Source: Planctomycetota bacterium
Lineage (GTDB): Bacteria; Planctomycetota; Planctomycetia; Pirellulales; Lacipirellulaceae
Direction of reading: 5' to 3'
Length of the DNA stretch: 12,605 nt
Assembly: GCA_022614705.1 (NCBI GenBank)
Contig: JAKEIB010000144.1
Location: 1-12,605 of the forward strand
Positions within the stretch are counted from its first letter, which is position 1. The number at the start of each line of letters is the position of its first letter. Below are positions 1 through 6,878 of the stretch, piece after piece. The translations under genes and the position numbers were made by a program. Below the pieces are notes generated by a model, which searched no databases, was not told where the DNA came from, and saw nothing but the letters and a program-made list of their open reading frames with translations.

Positions 1-2170
1 GGACGGCCTTGGCTGAGCAAACATCGGGTTGCCCAGCCAGCGGCGTCGTACCGGGAAGGATGTTTTTCAGGAACCGATCAACATCGATGGAATCGCCCGG
101 TTGATAAATCAATTTATTGTCGTCGAGGAACCGCTTTAGACTAGCCTGGCCTTTAACGGTCTTCAGCGCTTCTTCGTCGGCGACCAGGTAGCGCTCGTCC
201 AACTGTTTTACCGAGCCACCTGGTAGCACGACGCGGTCGAACGCGCGCCGGGTTTGGATTTGGAACTCGCGGCCGAGCGCGGGCATGATTTTCTTCAATT
301 GGTCGCGGACCAAGCGGCCTGATTCCCCTGACTTGTGCTCTCGCTCGATGGCTTCTGCGGCGAGCAAGCGTTGAGCCCGTTCAACGGCATTATTGAGCGC
401 CGATTGTGTGGTTGTTACCGCGAAGATCGCATTCTGGAACCCGCGAGGCATGGGAGCGCCTGGATCGGTAGTGTCAGCATACGCACACACCGCCTTCGCC
501 AACTCCTCGGTTTCGCAGAGAGCGAGCTGAAGTTGGGCGGATTCCGGCACCTGCTTTGGAGAGACGGGCCATGCGGCGACTTTGAAATTGATTCCCTGAA
601 AGTACGCTTGGGCTTCAGCCAACACTCTACTCTTGGCGTCCTCCAGCGGAATGTCCGTCATCCGCTCTTCGATCTGCTTCAATACGTTGGGCTGATAACG
701 AAACTGGCAGCCGCGGCCGCTCACCGTTGGGTAAGTATGCCAGCACACACCCATGAGGTGATCCATCGCCTCGGCCGGTTCCGAGCCAGCCTCGTCGGGG
801 CGAAGCACCGCGAGCGAAAGATCGGCAGGCTCCATGCCACTGTTGGAGTCCATTGGGATGCTTTCGAGCAACAGCGCAGCGGCGGTCCGCTGATGCAGAC
901 CATGCTGCTCGCCGCCGTCGAGCTCGGCGGCGTGCCCTTTGATATCGGCGGCAATTGCCGCTTTGAATTCGCGGCGGTCGAGGCGATCTAGGAGATCGGC
1001 CTGGATTCGGGAACTCCCCCAGTCGATGTCGCCGCCCGAAATCAATTCGAGATCGCGCTTTGCTTCAAAGGCGTCGCGCAGTATACGCGCGAACAGCCTC
1101 AGTACACCGCGGCTCTTTTGGAAGTCTTGTAGCCCGCCAAGGCGGTTGCGCGCCGTATCAAGCAAGCGAGGATGAAACGGGTAGCATTCAACAATGCGCT
1201 TGGCATAGTCAGACGTTGCCGCACTTGGTGGAATTGCGCCGGGCAATTCCTGCTGAACCCGCTCGTAAAGCGCGTGATACGTGGCGGATGCTGCTTGGGC
1301 CGCAGGTTGATCGATGAGCTTGAAAAGCCGTCGGACGATGACCTGTGCAGACTCATCACCGATTGGATCGAAGTCGGCGACCTTGCGACCATAGATGTCG
1401 TCGAGCTTCGTTGCGGCAGTTTGCAGCGCCGCGCCAAGGCTCGCGGCCTGTGAGGCATACGCCACTTGGCCGGCTGGATCAGTCACGATCAAAACCGTTT
1501 GTGGCCGCTTGGCGACTTCTGACGTCAGCGAGTTGAGGAAGCCGAGGAGGTTCCCCTGCCCGCGCTCCGAGAGCTTCGCCATGTAGACGACCAACTCGTC
1601 GAGAAGGATCAACACCGGGCCCTTGGGAAAAACCTTGGCGATTTGGGTGTCGCTTGGCGACGCCTCGGGGTCATCGGCTTTGCCCAGGTCTTTAAGCGCT
1701 TTCTCGCCGCCCAACTGAAGGAACAATTCGCCCCACAGGCTGTGGACCTTCAACTTGCCGTGCCTGCTGAATTCCGGGACGCCGGCTTTGCTGGCGTCTA
1801 CGGCAGCGACCTTGACTTGGTCGGGGCGACCGGCTGCCGGCAGCAATTCCGTGCCCATCGAAGGGTCGCCGACGGTGTTGGCGTGGTGCCAGAGCGCCAT
1901 GAGGGTGTGCGTCTTCCCACCGCCGAAACCCGTGCTCAGCCGAATCGTCGTTCCCCCCTCCTTCTTGGCCGCAAGCCGCTCAAATACCGCCTGGACGATT
2001 TTACATAACTGCTTAGCTGGATGGGTGTTGTGAAAAAACGTAGCTGGATCACCGTAAACCTTTGGCGCACGGCTTGAAATAAGGTCTCCGAAGTCAGCGG
2101 CGAAGATGGCGTCGTCCAAATCGCCCTTCAGTACCTCGTCACGTGGCTTACAACCCGCTAAAACACCCAT
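1..2170 (-). CDS. DUF499-type AAA+ ATPase, C-terminus cut by window edge
   Basis: Reading the reverse strand from the ATG at 2168-2170, the frame stays open for 723 codons to the left edge, so the C-terminal part is missing; family members are usually around 1000 residues. Near the N-terminus is a P-loop, GFGGGKTH, at about residues 81-88, inside the phrase LSTGFGGGKTHTLMALWHH, which is typical of DUF499 ATPases. A Walker B strand, VLILLDE, follows at about 186-192. A purine-rich GGGGGAG lies 6 nt before the start. DUF499 proteins are known as neighbours of DUF1156-type DNA methylases and superfamily 2 helicases in bacterial defence islands, where they are taken to be the ATPase component; their mechanism is poorly known. 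Partners would be expected to the left, outside the window. The gene diverges from the ATPase/kinase/regulator operon. I see no signal peptide or membrane segment, so it is probably cytosolic. The family call is confident; the defence role is inferred. Confidence 0.88.
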   Translation of the reverse strand, partial: MGVLAGCKPRDEVLKGDLDDAIFAADFGDLISSRAPKVYGDPATFFHNTHPAKQLCKIVQAVFERLAAKKEGGTTIRLSTGFGGGKTHTLMALWHHANTVGDPSMGTELLPAAGRPDQVKVAAVDASKAGVPEFSRHGKLKVHSLWGELFLQLGGEKALKDLGKADDPEASPSDTQIAKVFPKGPVLILLDELVVYMAKLSERGQGNLLGFLNSLTSEVAKRPQTVLIVTDPAGQVAYASQAASLGAALQTAATKLDDIYGRKVADFDPIGDESAQVIVRRLFKLIDQPAAQAASATYHALYERVQQELPGAIPPSAATSDYAKRIVECYPFHPRLLDTARNRLGGLQDFQKSRGVLRLFARILRDAFEAKRDLELISGGDIDWGSSRIQADLLDRLDRREFKAAIAADIKGHAAELDGGEQHGLHQRTAAALLLESIPMDSNSGMEPADLSLAVLRPDEAGSEPAEAMDHLMGVCWHTYPTVSGRGCQFRYQPNVLKQIEERMTDIPLEDAKSRVLAEAQAYFQGINFKVAAWPVSPKQVPESAQLQLALCETEELAKAVCAYADTTDPGAPMPRGFQNAIFAVTTTQSALNNAVERAQRLLAAEAIEREHKSGESGRLVRDQLKKIMPALGREFQIQTRRAFDRVVLPGGSVKQLDERYLVADEEALKTVKGQASLKRFLDDNKLIYQPGDSIDVDRFLKNILPGTTPLAGQPDVCSAKAV

Positions 2171-2332
2171 TTGGGACTCCCCCGATTCGCGTTTGTCGCA
2201 TGCTAGCGGGCCTGATTCTAGCCGATGAGGCTGGCATATTCCAATCGCCGTTTTGAGCGGGATTAATGGCGACCTCGCCAGTTCCGGGCGACGAACGACG
2301 TCCACCCATCGCAAGCATGCGGGGCCGATGGA
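2171..2332. promoter_or_regulatory. Divergent intergenic region with imperfect palindrome
   Basis: This 162-bp gap separates the minus-strand DUF499 gene from the plus-strand ATPase operon and should hold both promoters. An imperfect inverted repeat, ATGCTAGC (2200-2207) and GCTGGCAT (2230-2237), matches at 7 of 8 positions with one G-T pair, and its centre lies between the two genes. It could be an operator, for example for the regulator encoded at 5397-6542, but that is inference. I could not identify convincing -35/-10 boxes. Confidence 0.35.
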
Positions 2333-4237
2333 ATGACTGACCAACTACCAGCCACGGAGCGGCCGACATCCCACCGGATTCGATCGATGTCGGTTAAGGG
2401 CGGATTTCTCGACGGCGTGCGCCTCGATTTCGCCAATGGGCTGAATTGCTTCATTGGCGGGCGAGGCACTGGGAAGACGACGGTGCTGGAGTTGATCCGA
2501 TACGCATTCGATGCCTTACCTTCCAAGGAAGACGATGGTGAAGAGAACCGAAGGATTTGCTCCCTCGTCGCGCAGAACTTGGCAGGCGGTCGGGTGCATG
2601 TGGAATTCCAGACCAAGAACGGCCTTACCTACGTCGTCGCTCGTTCTTGGGATGAGGAACCTGTCGTCTTGACGGCCGATGGCCAGCCCACCCAGCTAAC
2701 GCTCAAGTCCGGCGGCGTCTTCCGGGCCGACATTTTCAGTCAGAATGAAGTGGAACGTATCGCCGACCGTTCAACATCACAATTGGTATTGATCGACCGA
2801 TTCCAGACTGACGCAGTCGCCGACATTGATTCGCAACTGCGCGAGATCTTACAAAGTCTCCGCGCGAACTCGAACCAACTGTTGTCGCTGGAAGGCAGGC
2901 ACGCTGAACTCCGAGAGGAGATTGCCACTTTGCCGGAGGTGGAAGAGAAACTGAAGGCATTCGCTGGCGCGGGCGGCGACAACGCGGCAGTTGTAGACCA
3001 AGCTCACTCCGCCAAGGCTTTACGTGATCGTGAACGTCGGGCCATCGAAGCCGTTGGTGATACTCTTACGGACTATCGGGAGCGCATTCAGTCGCGAACA
3101 GGTTGGTTCGCTCAACAGGTCAAGTCTCACCTCACTGGAGACATTCTTGCTGGCCCCAATGCCGTAGTCCTTGCCGAGCTCTCCAAACAGCTCGCGGCCT
3201 GCGGGAATGACATTGACATCCTGCTACGCCAGATCGGGGATCGACTCGGCGAAGCACAGACACATCTTGAGCAGATAAACGTAAAGCTATCCAACGCCCA
3301 TAATCAACAAGAGTTGGCATTTCGCGCTTTGATCGAGCAACACGAGGTGCTGATGGAGCAAGCGACCGAACGCGCGCATCTTGAACGCCTGCGCAACGAA
3401 CTCTTGGGCAAGAGACGAGCGCTCGATGAGATTGTGGCGCAGCTCAGCAACTTACGGAATCAGCGCGCGTGCTTGCTGCAAAGGCAGTCTGAGCTGCGCG
3501 ATCGACGCTTCTCGATCCGTCAACAGGTCGCCCAGGGAATTAATGCCAAGGTCTCTCCGATGATTCGGGTGCGCCTTGAGCAGTTTGGCGAGGTCGGCGA
3601 GTATTACCTCCTTTTGGCCGGGGCACTAAAAGGGGCGGGACTTCAGCATAACGTCGTTGCTCAGAAGATTGCGACCTGTTTGCCGCCGCGCGACTTGTCG
3701 GAGCTTGTGAAGTCCCGCAATTCGCAATCGCTGGTAGACCAGAGTGGGATCAACGCAGCCCAGGCCATGAAAGTTGTGGAGGCTTTGCGTGACCACCAAA
3801 TATTGTTCGACCTCGAAGCCGTCGAACTAAACGACAAGCCAAGGATCGAGCTGAAGGATGGCGACGCCTACAAGGATTCGCTATCCATCTCGAAGGGCCA
3901 AAAATGCACATCGATCCTACCAATCCTGCTCCTGGACAGCGACCGTCCGCTTCTCGTGGATCAGCCGGAAGACAATCTGGATAACGGTTTCATTTACGAG
4001 ACGGTCGTGAGCAGAGTCCGCGAGGTGAAGAACGAGCGACAACTCATCTTCGTCACTCATAATCCCAATATTCCTGTATTGGGCGATGCAGGTAAGGTGT
4101 TTGTTTTCAAATCCAATGGTTCCAGGGGGTGGATCGAAAAAGACGGCACGGTTGACGACTGCAGGGGATACATCGTCAGTTTGCTGGAAGGCGGCGAAGA
4201 GGCATTCAAACTTCGACAGCAGAGGTACAAGTACTGA
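2333..4237 (+). CDS. SMC/Rad50-like AAA family ATPase (TrlF-like ATPase core)
   Basis: The product is a 634-residue ABC/SMC-class ATPase. It has a Walker A motif GGRGTGKT (residues 42-49), a Q-loop-like FSQNEV (135-140), a long helical and probably coiled-coil middle (about 160-400), a signature-like ISKGQK (519-524) in place of LSGGQ, and a Walker B segment LLVDQPEDNLDN (540-551). An H-loop VTHNPNIPVLGD (574-585) follows. The VDQPEDNLDN and THNxNIPVLGD phrases are shared with the ATPase part of TrlF-like proteins, but there is no N-terminal PHP nuclease domain and no obvious C-terminal TOPRIM. It is therefore an ATPase without a visible nuclease and probably works with partners. The ATG at 2333 is chosen because the beta strand before the P-loop begins at about residue 14; the ribosome-binding site is weak. 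It is the first gene of a three-gene operon, and its stop codon abuts the kinase start. It is probably cytosolic and acts on DNA or a DNA-protein complex, which is inference. Confidence 0.85.
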   Translation: MTDQLPATERPTSHRIRSMSVKGGFLDGVRLDFANGLNCFIGGRGTGKTTVLELIRYAFDALPSKEDDGEENRRICSLVAQNLAGGRVHVEFQTKNGLTYVVARSWDEEPVVLTADGQPTQLTLKSGGVFRADIFSQNEVERIADRSTSQLVLIDRFQTDAVADIDSQLREILQSLRANSNQLLSLEGRHAELREEIATLPEVEEKLKAFAGAGGDNAAVVDQAHSAKALRDRERRAIEAVGDTLTDYRERIQSRTGWFAQQVKSHLTGDILAGPNAVVLAELSKQLAACGNDIDILLRQIGDRLGEAQTHLEQINVKLSNAHNQQELAFRALIEQHEVLMEQATERAHLERLRNELLGKRRALDEIVAQLSNLRNQRACLLQRQSELRDRRFSIRQQVAQGINAKVSPMIRVRLEQFGEVGEYYLLLAGALKGAGLQHNVVAQKIATCLPPRDLSELVKSRNSQSLVDQSGINAAQAMKVVEALRDHQILFDLEAVELNDKPRIELKDGDAYKDSLSISKGQKCTSILPILLLDSDRPLLVDQPEDNLDNGFIYETVVSRVREVKNERQLIFVTHNPNIPVLGDAGKVFVFKSNGSRGWIEKDGTVDDCRGYIVSLLEGGEEAFKLRQQRYKY

Positions 4238-5422
4238 ATGTCCGCATCATCCGGACAATTCGAATTGGCCGAGGCGCTATCCCGCCTCGAGTCGGACAGC
4301 GGCACGGTTCCGTGGACGGATCGTCGATCCATTGCCGCGTCCTTGCGCGATGAGTTAACCAAGTCCGATAAGCGAACCACTGTCATTCGGCTAGCCTGCG
4401 CGCTTGCCGATGATCCCAAGTGGGAGGTCCGAAAGGAGATCGCTTCACTGCTGCCGTCGCTTCCCGACGATGAATTCGCGCCTCTTGCGGCAAAACTGAC
4501 TGAGGATTCAAACGGATTTGTTCGCAAGGCGGCGCAGCGAGCTTTAGACCTCCGACGCAAGGGTTCCAGCGATGCTGGCGACCGACGGAAAGGGCTCGAC
4601 CAGGTCGCCGCTCAGTTTGACACGCTGGGCGCCACCCACGGGAAAGTAGTGAGCGCCAAGGCCCAAGCGTTGGCCTGGCGTCTGTACGAGGTTTCGGTTG
4701 CGGCTACCGTCCATGATCTGCGTGGCGTGCTTACGTCCGCATGTTCAAACTTAGCGAAGCTTAAAGCGGATGCATCTAAGCCATCGTTTGGAGGCACGGC
4801 GCTTCGAGAAGCCTTGGAAAAGGTCGCTGAGCGGTTAGCGTACTTGGAAAAATTTGTGAATGCGATGGGGGCATACGCGCAGTCCATTCCGCACGAAAGG
4901 GCAGCTACTCGGGTTGAAAAGATTGTGCGAGACGCGCATAGCGTGGCCGTCGATGCCGTTGCCTCCGCGTACCCAGAAGCGAAACTAGCCAACGGGTCGA
5001 TCGCCATCAACGATGTCGCCACGGTCGTGGTGGCGCAACATGAGATTGTTGTTGCTCTTGCGAATGTAATCAAAAATGCCTACGAGGCGGTGTTGGCCGG
5101 CAACGCGGACCCTCGAACAGGTCGCGTCAACCTTTCAGCCGAATGCATTTGTGAAGGTGAAGTGCGAGTTGTCATTCAAGACAATGGGATGGGAATCAAT
5201 GCGGAGGATCTCCGTGAATTACGCGCATTCGTTCCCGGACGAACGACCAAGAAGGGATCGGGGACAGGCTTCGGACTCCCAATCGCACAACGATACGTCG
5301 CAGCCCACGGTGGGTCGATTTCAATCGACAGTGTGGAGAACGCCGGAACGACGGTGACCATCGTGTTGCCAACGGAATTGCAACAAGGATCGGAAAATGA
5401 TGCCGAAAGCACTAGTCGTTGA
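4238..5422 (+). CDS. Soluble histidine kinase with N-terminal HEAT-like repeats
   Basis: The 394-residue product has two helical HEAT-like repeats at about residues 47-108; both contain the WEVRKEIA or GFVRKAAQ type of second-helix signature. A dimerisation/phosphoacceptor region follows, with H-box VHDLRGVL whose likely phospho-His is H159. A HATPase_c domain comes next: N-box ANVIKNAYEAV (N280), G1 box DNGMGI (315-320) and G2 box GSGTGFGL (340-347). No transmembrane segment or signal peptide is visible, so it is a cytosolic kinase that presumably senses through the HEAT repeats, which usually bind proteins or nucleic acid. The start ATG follows the stop of the ATPase gene directly, with AGAGG at 4221-4225, and the 3' end overlaps the response regulator gene by 26 bp. 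The two proteins are therefore very likely a cognate pair, and the kinase is probably also functionally linked to the ATPase. The kinase assignment is firm; the signal is unknown. Confidence 0.9.
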   Translation: MSASSGQFELAEALSRLESDSGTVPWTDRRSIAASLRDELTKSDKRTTVIRLACALADDPKWEVRKEIASLLPSLPDDEFAPLAAKLTEDSNGFVRKAAQRALDLRRKGSSDAGDRRKGLDQVAAQFDTLGATHGKVVSAKAQALAWRLYEVSVAATVHDLRGVLTSACSNLAKLKADASKPSFGGTALREALEKVAERLAYLEKFVNAMGAYAQSIPHERAATRVEKIVRDAHSVAVDAVASAYPEAKLANGSIAINDVATVVVAQHEIVVALANVIKNAYEAVLAGNADPRTGRVNLSAECICEGEVRVVIQDNGMGINAEDLRELRAFVPGRTTKKGSGTGFGLPIAQRYVAAHGGSISIDSVENAGTTVTIVLPTELQQGSENDAESTSR

Positions 5423-6542
5423 TGATGACCCTCACATCCTCGAGTCGGCGAGCGACATTGTTAATTCGCTCGGGCACGAATGCGACCATGCAAATTCTGT
5501 CGAATCAGCGCGAGAATGCCTCGATCGCAACGATTACAGTTACGTCCTGTTGGACCTAGAGATTCCGGTTCGCGCAGGCAGGAGCTTTCCACGAATTCAG
5601 AACGGCGAGAATTTACTGCAAGAAATTGTCGAGCGCACGGGAACGCAACGACCTCCAATCATTGTCATTACAGCACACGGGACCGATGGTCCTGAGTTGG
5701 CCGTCGACGTAATGAAAAATGGAGCGGCCGACTACGTTACAAAGCCATTCCCGACATGTGGCCCACGCACCCTCGACAAGAGCATTCGTCAGGTGCTCGC
5801 CAAGTCCGGCGCGGCGGTGCCTCCACCGATTGAGCCCGTTGCCGTTGCGTCCACCATGAAGGCAACAGCCGCGTTGGTGAAGAAGAAATTCGCTGGCGGC
5901 GAGATGGCATTCTATGCAGATCGCATTGAACTCTGCGGCGTTATAATTTGTGCTGGTCCTCGATGTCTGCGGCAACGCAAGGTGCTGGATAGCCTACGAC
6001 AGAAGCGCGACGGCAAGTTCGTTGCAATTGGAAGCAAGAAGCTCGAGGAAAGGATCGGTCGCGGCGCAGGGCCGAACAGCGTGCCAGGCTTGATCCAGAC
6101 CTTGCGCAAGCGGATTATCCAAGAGCTAGCGAGCATTAACCTAGACTGCGGTCGCCAAGAAGTGATCGTGAGGACAAAGCAGGGCTACCAACTCAGGGAT
6201 TGGATAACTGTCCAGGACGGCGACGGAAAGAATGCGTCCGACAATCAGGGTCAGGTCAAAATAGATGTCCCTAATCAAGCCGAGACCGATGTCCCTAATG
6301 GCTCTAGTCTAGATGACCCTAATGTACTAAACGACGATGCGGCGGTAAGGCGTGATTGGATTATCCAGCAGTTGGTCCAAGACCGAAAACGGCGAGCACC
6401 AGACATCCAGCAGAAATTCGGTTGTTCCCTCAAGACGGCCAAGCGTGACCTGAAGGCTCTGAAAGACGAGGGACGGATAGAGTTCGTCGGGTCGCGGCGC
6501 ACAGGCTATTACCGCCTAAAGGACAGCAAAAAGCCGCGTTAG
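5397..6542 (+). CDS. Response regulator with REC and two winged-helix-like DNA-binding domains
   Basis: The 381-residue product starts with a receiver domain (about 3-135) in which the acidic cluster D9-D11, phosphoacceptor D53 (VLLDLEIP), T92 and K116 (VTKPF) are all present. The loop after D53 is about ten residues longer than usual (RAGRSFPRIQNGENLL). Residues about 170-270 resemble an OmpR/PhoB winged helix: a recognition-helix-like VPGLIQTLRKRIIQEL is followed by a wing ending VRTKQGYQLRDWI. A linker with three 8-residue repeats (290-313) leads to a second, DeoR/HTH_11-like winged helix at about 316-374, with SLKTAKRDLKALKDEGRI as the likely recognition region. It should be a DNA-binding regulator phosphorylated by the kinase encoded just upstream, whose gene it overlaps by 26 bp. 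An AAGGA at 5385-5389 fits either the ATG at 5397 or the adjacent one at 5400. Its targets are unknown; the divergent gap at 2171-2332 is a natural candidate. Confidence 0.87.
   Translation: MMPKALVVDDDPHILESASDIVNSLGHECDHANSVESARECLDRNDYSYVLLDLEIPVRAGRSFPRIQNGENLLQEIVERTGTQRPPIIVITAHGTDGPELAVDVMKNGAADYVTKPFPTCGPRTLDKSIRQVLAKSGAAVPPPIEPVAVASTMKATAALVKKKFAGGEMAFYADRIELCGVIICAGPRCLRQRKVLDSLRQKRDGKFVAIGSKKLEERIGRGAGPNSVPGLIQTLRKRIIQELASINLDCGRQEVIVRTKQGYQLRDWITVQDGDGKNASDNQGQVKIDVPNQAETDVPNGSSLDDPNVLNDDAAVRRDWIIQQLVQDRKRRAPDIQQKFGCSLKTAKRDLKALKDEGRIEFVGSRRTGYYRLKDSKKPR
6264..6335 (+). repeat. Three 24-bp tandem repeat units in the regulator's linker
   Basis: GATGTCCCTAAT occurs at 6264-6275 and 6288-6299, and GATGACCCTAAT at 6312-6323, spaced exactly 24 bp apart. 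The second half of each unit differs. In frame they encode the 8-residue units DVPNQAET, DVPNGSSL and DDPNVLND, which form a flexible acidic linker between the two winged-helix-like domains of the response regulator. The conserved 12-bp cores suggest recent tandem duplication. Confidence 0.75.
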
Positions 6543-6878
6543 CAACGTCCCAGATAGCTACGCCGACAGCTTTACAACCCGAGTGGCCACAGCGACGTCT
6601 GGACTTTGCGAAAGGATTGCGTCCACGTATGCTACGATCAGGGGTTCAAACGAACGCCAGTCACCCCGACTGAGACTTGCCCTTATTTGACAGTGCCGAA
6701 CCCCGCAGCCTTGCTAGAGCGGTCGCCGCGGCGACAGGTCGAAGGTTCAAATCCTTTCAGCCCGCTGGCGGATGCAATTTTGGCGTACTCTTTCGCCAAT
6801 GCGACATCGCTCTCACGCGGCCGAGGCTCAAAACCTAAGCCGCTGCGATTCGAGGGCTTCATGATGCGGATACGATGT
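6543..6878. other. 336-bp non-coding stretch at the accessory/backbone boundary
   Basis: No credible gene is seen here. The stretch separates the regulator stop from the 3' end of the sugar isomerase-like gene, which converges on it from the right. It contains the tRNA remnant at about 6711-6765 and two weaker strings like a T-arm: GGTTCAAA at 6643-6650 and GGCTCAAAACC at 6825-6835. Open frames crossing it give the GFEP-type peptides that result from translating tRNA sequence in reverse, so I treat them as non-coding. I found no clear terminator hairpin after 6542. Confidence 0.6.
6711..6765 (+). pseudogene. Degenerate tRNA 3' portion, possible attachment-site remnant
   Basis: The sequence reads like the 3' two-thirds of a tRNA. 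There is a D-arm end (TAGAGC, 6715-6720), an anticodon-stem-like TCGCC facing GGCGA (6723-6727 and 6730-6734) with only two bases between, a variable region AGGTC, a T-arm with stem GAAGG (6741-6745), loop TTCAAAT and stem CCTTT, and an acceptor 3' strand CAGCCCG (6758-6764). The matching 5' acceptor strand (CGGGCTG) is absent upstream, and the anticodon loop is lost, so this cannot be a functional tRNA. Such 3' remnants are left when islands integrate into tRNA genes. Its plus orientation places the inserted island to the left, where the accessory operon lies. Confidence 0.6.

Noticed and set aside
335..991. 218-codon plus-strand open frame
   Set aside because: It lies antisense within the DUF499 gene, whose minus-strand reading has clear motifs; the plus-strand peptide has no recognisable domain.
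6264..6335. CRISPR array
   Set aside because: The 12-bp cores with 12-bp intervals are far too short and lie inside a coding sequence; no array is seen elsewhere in the window.
6690..6768. Complete functional tRNA gene
   Set aside because: There is no 5' acceptor strand, and the anticodon arm has a two-base loop when fully paired and no T at position 33.
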